Positions 57,000 to 64,000 of a stretch of DNA of 64,000 nt are shown here, one piece after another. Source of the stretch: Beta vulgaris subsp. vulgaris (taxonomy: Eukaryota; Streptophyta; Magnoliopsida; Caryophyllales; Amaranthaceae); contig NC_079206.1 of NCBI RefSeq assembly GCF_026745355.1, positions 26,034,845 through 26,098,844 on the forward strand. Direction: 5' to 3'. Made by a program: the position numbers and the translations under genes. How positions within the stretch are numbered: position 1 is the stretch's first letter; every line of letters starts with the position of its first letter. The notes below the pieces were generated by a model. That model ran no database searches and was not told the DNA's origin. It was given only the letters and a program-made list of their open reading frames with translations.

Positions 57000-57256
57000 G
57001 TTGTAAGGCTCGTTTGGTTGCCCAAGGGTTTAACCAGCAAGTTGTTGTGGATTTTCCTGAGACTTTTAGCCTTGTGGTTCGTTCTACTACTATTTGTCTT
57101 ATCTATAATTGTTTTCTATGATTGGTCAATACAACCAACTTAATGTTAAAAATGCATTTCTTCATGGTATTCTCACATATATAGTTTATATGAAACAAGT
57201 TGTTAGATGTGTTCATCTTGAGTTCCCAACTCATATGTGTCGGCTTCGTAAGGTAT

Positions 57257-60200
57257 GATCGGTCAGTGGAATGGGATGTATCTATTTATCTATCTCTTGA
57301 CTCAAAATGGGAGCAAGTTTGAAAAAGGATCTTAAAGTTTTGTACGATTGGATCGAATAAACCCTTATGGAATAAAAATTCGGCTGTTTGTGAACCTTCA
57401 AGTACTAACTTATTCGCGGTCTGAATCCCACAAAAGTCTCTCATTGTACTATGATTTTTAGAAAACTTTGAAATCGACACCCTATTAATATCTCAACAGG
57501 GACATATTAATTTAAAAAATCATTATAAAATCAATTTAAAGAATATCATTTAAAACAATAATGACTTCATATGGTTAAGGCTTTTTTTTCATAATTGGTA
57601 TTTGATACCATGACATAAGGTTCGGGGTTTAGGTTAAGATGTGCAAACGTCTGGAACTCGTCTCATCTTCTGTTCTAAAGAACGGACTATGACTAAATGC
57701 ATTTTTTCTATTTTAAAGTAATCATGAAAGAAAATCAAATAGATTGCACATATACATCAATTATTTTTATGTTTCAAGGCCAATATATTATTTGTATGTG
57801 GTAAGTTTGAGCACTCAAGTTGCACCACAAACCAATCATTGCAGAATTTGAATCTACTCATGGATTAAAACCATCGTAGTTCAATATTATGTCTCACCCT
57901 AAATGGCCAATTCCATTAGGGAACAAAAAGGAAAAGAAAGAAAATGGATTATGAATAATTCACCTTTAGAACTAGACAAATATATTATAAATGAGGTAAT
58001 CACTCTAATTAGTAATAGGAAGAAGATTAATGTACTCACCTTAATTGGTGATTAAATATGAAGGTCTAAAAAATCACCTTAATTATCGACTAAAATGAAG
58101 GAAGAAAAAACAATCACCCTAACTAGTGATTAAAATGTCAGGTTAAGGTAATCTTCCTAATTAGTGATTAACCAAGGATAATATAACCACCCTAATTAGT
58201 GATTAAAATGAAAGGTTAAGTTAATTACATTAATTAGTGATTAACCAAGAATAAGATAACCACCCTAATTAGTGATTAAAATGAAGGGTTAAGATAATTA
58301 TCCTAATTAGTGATTAACCAAGAATAAGATTACCATCCTAATTAGTGATTAAAATGATAGGTTAAGTTAATTAATTTAATTAGTGATTAACCAAAGCTTA
58401 AGATAATCACCTTAATTAGTGGTTAAATGGAAATTGAAATAAGCACCTTGATTAGTGATTAAACTTGGGATTTTTCAAGAGTTCTTTTAAAGAATTGCTT
58501 CCTAATTGGATGCTTTTGGATAGATGAGAAATATTTTTTATTAAGTCATCTTTAACAAAGTGATCAATTTGAGATGCAATTTAGAGATTGTGTTTGGCTA
58601 AATGGAATTTGACCATTTAAAGTAAGACACGTGAAACAACCTAAAATTAATAAGGAGATCATAATTACCTTTGTAATTATGTCAAATTATATAATTGATT
58701 CATTTGAAGATTATAGAGAACAATTTAAAAATGAAAGATGGATCATCGTACAATTTAACTTAGTTAGATGTGTAATTTTTTCTTTTAATTGATATTGGGT
58801 CATTTAATTCATATACTAGGATATATTGGGCCCAACATGCAATATTTGTAACATTGGTTGCTCATTTTATTAAAAAAGAATTGTGGAATTATGTATGAAA
58901 ATTATGCACAAACATCTTCATATTTTTTATCAATTGAGTGATGTAATAACTATTTAACAAGAAGCTAGTATTACAATAAAAAATGAACAAATATATGATC
59001 TATACACGTCTTCAATCTTGATCTTAACCATGATGCTCCTTGATCTTTAACTGGTTGAATGAGTTTTGAAATTCATGTTTATTTGAATAACTTATGAAAA
59101 TTAGAGATTACTTAACCTTTTTAATTTAATTATTAAAGATGATTTTTATTTACATAATAAATAATTCATCTTAATAGGAACTCAAAATTAATTTTAATAA
59201 TCATTTTTCGTAAAAAAAAAAAAAAAAATCATTTTTTATGAAAATTAAGGTAATCACTTTATTTTAATTTTTTCAGATCACACTTCTGTTCTTTTACTAG
59301 CTTCCAAACTTCATAACTTTCTGTACAAAGTTTTAAATTGTGTATGTGATATGTATATGGATAAGTAAGTGAATGTTTTATGTTCTGCCAAAATTTGACA
59401 AGATTTTAGTAACCACTCGAATTAAAATAAATTGTATAGTAAAATCGGTCAATTTGATTCTTTAAAATCCAACTTAATGAACTTAATTTGAATTAAATTT
59501 TGGTATGGGTACCCTAGACACGTTGAAGGACTATATTGGAAATTTTCACTTAAATTGGACATCTTGAAGATCCTTTTTTACTTATTTTCTTAACTAAAAA
59601 AGAAATCAGTATTCTGGAACTTAGTGATTTACATGAATACTTTTGTAAAAATAATATAAAATTGTACAAAATTCATATGAACACCGTTTTTATGTTGTTG
59701 GAATTTTACTGATGTTTAATTCCATGTTTATTTTTTTTAAATTTTGACTAAATGAGTTTAGTTGAACTTTTTTGAAAAAACAAGCTTATATGATACTGGA
59801 TAAAATCAGTTTTTCACAATAAATTTGTATGAATTTTTATTAACTGTACAAAAGTAATTTTAAAAAAATTCACAAAGCCCAATTGCTGAAAATATATTGA
59901 AATTAAAAGGAAAAATATTACATCCAATAAACTATTTATATAATACAACTAAAAAATAAGATTAAATACGAAATTGAAACTGTCTATAATTACAACATCA
60001 CATTTTCTTTTTTTTTTATGAAGATGTTTACGCACAACTCTACCTAAAATTTTTATGAAAAGTCACATAAACACATATTTCCTAAGACTCTTCCCATTAG
60101 AGTTGACTATTCTTGGTGGAGTGATTAATTAAGGTTGGGAATCTATTAGGACTTCCACATACCCAAATCACTCCAAAAATTATATAGAAAATGGTAATAG

Positions 60201-60336
60201 AAAACAAGGAGAAGTTAGTATGTGAAAGAAGATAATTGTAAAAATAAAGAATAACTTAATTTTACCTTGCTAACTCAATTATTCACTTCCTTTGCAAAGG
60301 TATGTACTTTTTTAATCAAAGACAATGGTTAAAATT
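57257..60336. other. AT-rich spacer with one tandem array
   Basis: No gene is recognised. It contains the array at 57985-58465 and an A-run at 59212-59228. Otherwise low complexity and stops in all frames. Confidence 0.5.
57985..58465. repeat. Tandem array with 73-bp higher-order unit
   Basis: About a dozen copies of a roughly 36-bp unit with the core CCTAATTAGTGATTAA. Two variants alternate (one continuing AATGAAAGGTTAAG, the other CCAAGAATAAGATAACCA), so the true period is 73-74 bp: the TAATTAGTGATTAACC variant starts at 58158, 58231, 58304 and 58378. Copies at both ends are more divergent. Confidence 0.88.
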
Positions 60337-60479
60337 TGCTAGTGGAACACATTATTATGTACCGTTGCAGTAGGAGTATCTAATTCAACGGTTCTTGTCA
60401 ATTTAGTTTTCTAGATTGGGCTACTGCAACAGTTATGTTGTTGCCATTGCATTAGACATAGTTATGGCAACGACTATAC

Positions 60480-62089
60480 TCATTTACATTAGAAATATAT
60501 GTGATAGTATAAGGACTACTCTATATTAGTGAATTTGGCGCCATAATTTAGCTTTCCCTCTACTTTTTTTTCACCAAATTTCAAAAGCTTTATGTCTTAT
60601 GACAGAAAAAAAATTAAATGAATTCTTTCAAAAAAATAACCCCACTGCACCACAAGTGGACAATTATCTTCCAAATTTTTTCCCCTATACAATTGCTCAA
60701 AAAATTCGAACCCTCAATTTTTTTCGCAAAATTATACCAATTTCCGGACTTCACTCAATTAATAAGAGGAAAGAGGCGAAATTTTCAACCCTAAATTCAA
60801 TTGCTAGGGTTTGCGATTGAGGCGAACAAGGATTGCGAGCAAGGTCAAGATTGTTAGGGTCTGCCATTGAATCGAGATTGTTAGGGTCTGCCATTGAGTC
60901 GAGTAGCAAGGTTATGATTTTCAACTCAGAAAAGAGGCGATATTCTTCAACCTAAGGTTGCGATTTCAAACCCAATGTATCTTCTCCGATTTCCATTTAA
61001 TTATTTAACTTTCAACCCAATGTCTATAATTCTTCAATTGTAGAGTTTTAGAATTACGCACAACATATTTCTTGAGATACATACTGCTTGGCCCCTTGAA
61101 GTCGAGTATATACTGCAACAACGTTAACCACACCACACCACCACCTATAATGGCTACAATGTCTATTTTTTTGGAAAAGTTATTTCTTTTTTCAGATTTT
61201 CAGATTAGATTTTTTTTTATTCCAAATTGCAAATTAGAGCTTTTATTTATGCTAGTAATAACTTGATTTCATTTTTTCAGTATTAGCTGAATTATATGGT
61301 AACTTGATTTTGGTTTAGTGCAGTCTTGCTTATTGCTGTTGGAATTTAGGGTTTACGAATGCGTTACACTTCTCGAACGAAATCATAACAGTAGAAACAA
61401 ATTTAAAGTAGGCAGAATGAGAGTAAATTTGAAGATGTTTTTTTCATATCCATTTAATTTATGTGCATTTTTTATTTATTGTTCGATATGCAGAAAGTAT
61501 GTAAGAATAAGATGCAGAATGGTATGGATGAGTTTGTTTCATAAATGATTGTTAGTCACTTAAATAGAAACATTTAGTTTCCAAATAATCGATGACGGTA
61601 TCAGGAAATACTTTATAGAGAACAGTAGTTGTGCCTAATACATGAGCTAACTTCACACTGTCTACTTGTGCTAGGAAATTTCTATATCAGATTTATATAT
61701 GTAGGTAAGCTAAGGTCATAGTACTCACGAAGCTTCCTGTAGACGTCTTTGAAAAACTACTTGAGGATTAACATACTACTATTCTCAACTAGCTTGTTTT
61801 ATGTTAATTCTGAATCTTCTTCAGCCAAAAACCTGTCTACAATATGTCTTCGGACTGGTGAGAGCCTGTTTATGGTGTTTAATGATGTAGTGTATAACAC
61901 TAGTAGAGTATTAGCTAGCACATCTATTCTCTCTGAGAGCGCATGGTTCACTTCTTTTTAGTTGCTGAATGGATTATACCTCATGCCATGTTATTCTTGA
62001 GTTACAACCGTCTGCACTTCTTCATATAAACACACAGAGAAGCAGACCTCGATAATTTGTTAGAAAAGCTCTGTAATCTTTTGCATATG
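60480..62089 (+). other. CACTA leader/intron region, no domain
   Basis: It contains the 27-bp doubled block near 60848-60900 and TTAGGGTTT-type words. Several short frames have no recognisable domain. Probably leader, introns and captured filler between the CACTA end and its transposase. Confidence 0.35.
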
Positions 62090-62096
62090 TGACAAT

Positions 62097-62430
62097 ATCC
62101 AATTGAAATTAGCAATTTGGAGAGATTAAGGTTTTTAGATATTGGGTCAAATTACCTTGAATCACCTGATTGGTCTATGTTTAATGACATGTCTTTGATA
62201 ACCCACTTGAATGTTGTGGTGGGATGAATTACGTGGTGATTTTCCTAGGATCATTTTAAGGAGCAGGAATTTGAGTTATCTTGATTTGCCAATTAATCAT
62301 TTTAGTGGGTTAATCCCAGAATCACTTTTAGTAATCTTCCTAATCTTGAGTACTTAATCTTGGTACTAATGAATTCTTTTTTTGACAGGTGGTACTAATG
62401 AATTCAATGGTTCAATATCGCCCAATAGGC
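62097..62430 (+). pseudogene. Leucine-rich-repeat receptor fragment
   Basis: Plus-strand reading with a few shifts gives IEISNLERLRFLDIGSNYLE, SPDWSMFNDMSLITHLN, then LSYLDLPINHFSGLIPESL-like and LPNLEYLILGTNEF-like repeats. This is the consensus of plant extracellular LRRs (LxxLxxLxLxxNxxxGxIP) as in LRR receptor kinases. There is no signal peptide, membrane segment or kinase domain. It lies between the CACTA 5' end and the transposase, so it may have been captured by the element; an older neighbour gene relic is also possible. Confidence 0.6.
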
Positions 62431-62748
62431 CAATATTTTTAGGCTCTCAAGTTTAGTTTTTGAGTTCTGGAAGTTGACGTATAATTGTTTGAGATGGGTT
62501 TTGATTTGTTTGCATGGTTTGAATGAGATTTCTTGTTGCATATGATTCCCTATTATAAGTTTTGATAATTTATTTAATTGGGTGAGTTTTTTTTTCATCT
62601 TAGATTATTTTTGGGTTAAAAGGGTGAACTCTTGTTGTTTCATTATTGTTGTTTGGATTACATAGAAATAGTGTTCCGACAATAAATAATTATGTGGTAT
62701 GATGTACTACTTGATATATGGATTGCATCTATCCTCAAACTGTAGGTA

Positions 62749-64000
62749 ATGGATAAAAGAAATAAACAGAGGTGGATGTTTCTGAGATGGAGTGATGAAT
62801 ATGAAGAAGGAACTGATGAGTACATTGAAATGGCTTTTGCTAGCGAGTCACAAGGAAATGAAATTTGTTTCCCTTGTGGTTCTTGTCATTTTAGGTATTG
62901 ACAATATAAGGATGTCGTGAAGGATCATATAATATGCAACGGTTTTGTTCCAAGAAGAGACAAGTTGTTAGCTTAGGATGGACATTGAAGGAGAAAAGGT
63001 TGTGTTTGATCACGATGAGTCACCAAACATGAACAATGATATAGAGGGGTTGTTGCATGATACTTTGAGAGAGGGACCAAATGATGAGGCATATAAGTCT
63101 TTCACAATTCGATTGTTTATATTTAAGTGTGACCACAACTTAAGTAATACAACAATTGCAGAGTTGTTAGAGTTTTTCAAGGATGTGCTACTCGATGCGA
63201 AATTGCCTTCATCTTTTAACAAAGCGAATAATTAATGTGATGAAAGTTTTAGGTTTGAATTATTCTAAGATAGATGCATGTCCCAATGAGTACATGTTGT
63301 ATTAGGAGCAGCATGCAAATGCAACAAGTTGCCATGTTTCTGAGACTCCTAGGTGGAAATTAAATGACAAGGAGCAACCAAATGAAAATACCCATAGAAT
63401 TCCCTTAAAGATTAAAAGGTACTTTCCAATCAAGAAGAGGATCCAGAGGTTATTCATGTGTCCTGAAACCGCAAAGCTCGTGACTTTGCATGCAAATGGG
63501 CGTGAAAAAGATAATCATTTACGACATCCAGAGGATGGTCAAGCTTGGAAAAACTTTGACAAGTTGTATTCAAATTTTGCTAAAGAAATTCGCAACGTGA
63601 GGCTTAGGTTAGCCAGTGATGGATTTAATCCTTTCAACTCGATGAGTATTGTACATAGTAATTGCCGATAATCTTGATCAATTATAATTTGCCCCCATGG
63701 ATGCTAATGAAGCCCGAGGTTTTCATGCTAGCATTACTTATTCTAGCCCTTTATCCCCTCGTAATGATATCGATGTATATCTATAATCCCTAATCAAGGA
63801 TCTTAAGGATCTATGGGATTTCGGGATAGAAACATACGAAACTTCTGGTAATCAAAGGTTTGACATGCATGTAGCCTTAATGTCCACTATTAGTGACTTT
63901 CCGGCGTATGCAATGTTGTCGAGGTGGAGTTTAAAAGGAAAACTTGCTTGTCCTTGTTGTCATTATGAAACATAAGCAAAAAATTTCAATCACAGTCACA
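62749..64000 (+). pseudogene. CACTA transposase (Transpos_assoc plus TNP2), partial and decayed
   Basis: From ATG 62749: RWMFLRWSDEYEEGTDEYIE, GNEICFPCGSCHFRY (stop TGA where Trp is usual), then DVVKDHIICNGFVPR. This is the transposase-associated domain. NNDIEGLLHDTLREGPNDEA follows at 63030. The TNP2 part is readable from 63170 on in shifting phases: LKIKRYFPIKKRIQRLFM, then the long frame 63456-63671 with HANGREKDNHLRHPEDGQAW and VRLRLASDGFNPFNSMS. After that come LPPW-M, LIPGPLSPRNDIDVYL, LKDLWDFGIETYETS, ISDFPAYAMLSRWSLKGKL and CPCC at the window end. About six lesions; the rest of the gene is outside. Confidence 0.85.

Larger units (their letters stand above)
49377..57256 (+). mobile_element. 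Decayed Ty1/Copia retrotransposon, truncated, with two inserts
   Basis: Reading in several phases gives gag N-terminus (49960-50095: TQLSVVEDYLPW, DYILVSHGLLGILDG), protease end and pre-integrase (50135-50640: LYHMTNNEGIFSSKSVYS, LNYVFHVPTLKFILISLEKL), integrase (50690-50960 and 51503-51725: IQGDGGENL, KHRHVMELTRIMLINSAL, FLGY-like at 51760) and RT start (52320-52462 and 57000-57256: FNALIANHT, NIVGCKWIYKTKF, KARLVAQGFNQQ, DFPETFSLVVRST). Most of gag and everything after early RT is deleted. The order protease, integrase, RT is diagnostic of Copia. Dozens of lesions. Confidence 0.85.
60337..64000 (+). mobile_element. CACTA transposon, plus strand, runs off the window
   Basis: The transposase at 62749-64000 is certain. 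The 5' end is less so: TGCTAGTGGAACAC at 60337 is 7 of 9 to the CACTAGTGG start used by many CACTA elements, and a dense block of GCAACGG/CCGTTGC-type words follows (60355-60475), like a subterminal repeat. Then comes a leader-like stretch with a doubled ATTGTTAGGGTCTGCCATTGA (60848 and 60875). The 3' end is outside the window. Confidence 0.55.

Overview
The window is plant nuclear DNA, almost certainly from an angiosperm and probably a eudicot. It is AT-rich and intron-bearing, and it is built almost entirely of nested transposable elements: Ty1/Copia, Ty3/Gypsy of the Tat type with antisense extra genes, CACTA, PIF/Harbinger, hAT and Stowaway MITEs, and LINEs. I found no convincing host gene, tRNA, rRNA or CRISPR array. 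Many element borders are fixed to the base by target-site duplications (TSDs) read directly from the sequence.

Layout. 1-2793 is the 3' end of a Copia (SIRE-like) element with its 3' LTR. 2794-6530 holds two MITEs, a tandem duplication and a 175-bp-arm near-perfect inverted repeat. 6531-9272 and 33422-34569 look like the two halves of one long Gypsy-type LTR, carrying a CACTA-like insert (7277-8305). It is split by a 24-kb Gypsy/Tat element, here called E1 (9273-33416, TSD AATAT). A second Gypsy/Tat element in the opposite orientation, E2 (9708-20440), sits inside the 5' LTR of E1. E2 carries a solo LTR inside an exon of its antisense gene and a MITE with a large ATT microsatellite in an intron of that gene. 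The gag of E1 is interrupted by a non-autonomous CACTA (21694-23422).

34570-38105 contains a 1.3-kb minisatellite and two hAT-type MITEs with perfect 8-bp TSDs. 38351-43767 is a structurally complete PIF/Harbinger transposon: TSD TAG, a 405-aa transposase in three exons with its DDE residues, and a 301-aa Myb/SANT protein in two exons, all open. It is the best candidate in the window for a functional autonomous element. 43771-49376 holds LINE pieces, including a 5'-truncated LINE with a 15-bp TSD. 49377-57256 is a decayed Copia element split by a hAT-like MITE and by a 4.5-kb CACTA that carries transposase relics and an Ulp1/C48-like peptidase relic. From about 60337 to the window end is another CACTA, with a decayed transposase on the plus strand and a leucine-rich-repeat receptor fragment upstream of it.

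Working relations. In both Gypsy elements gag-pol (gag, protease, RT, RNase H, a second RNase H, integrase) runs one way and a multi-exon antisense gene lies between pol and the 3' LTR, as known for the Tat lineage. E1 has a dead RT (motif A replaced by a short duplication, YIDD lost) yet LTRs that differ by only about 3%, so it may have moved in trans. The most unusual pattern is compositional: each of the three LTR elements is strongly enriched in its own short word (GGAAC/GTTCC in the Copia, AGCT in E2, GGACG/CGTCC in E1), in genes and non-genes alike.
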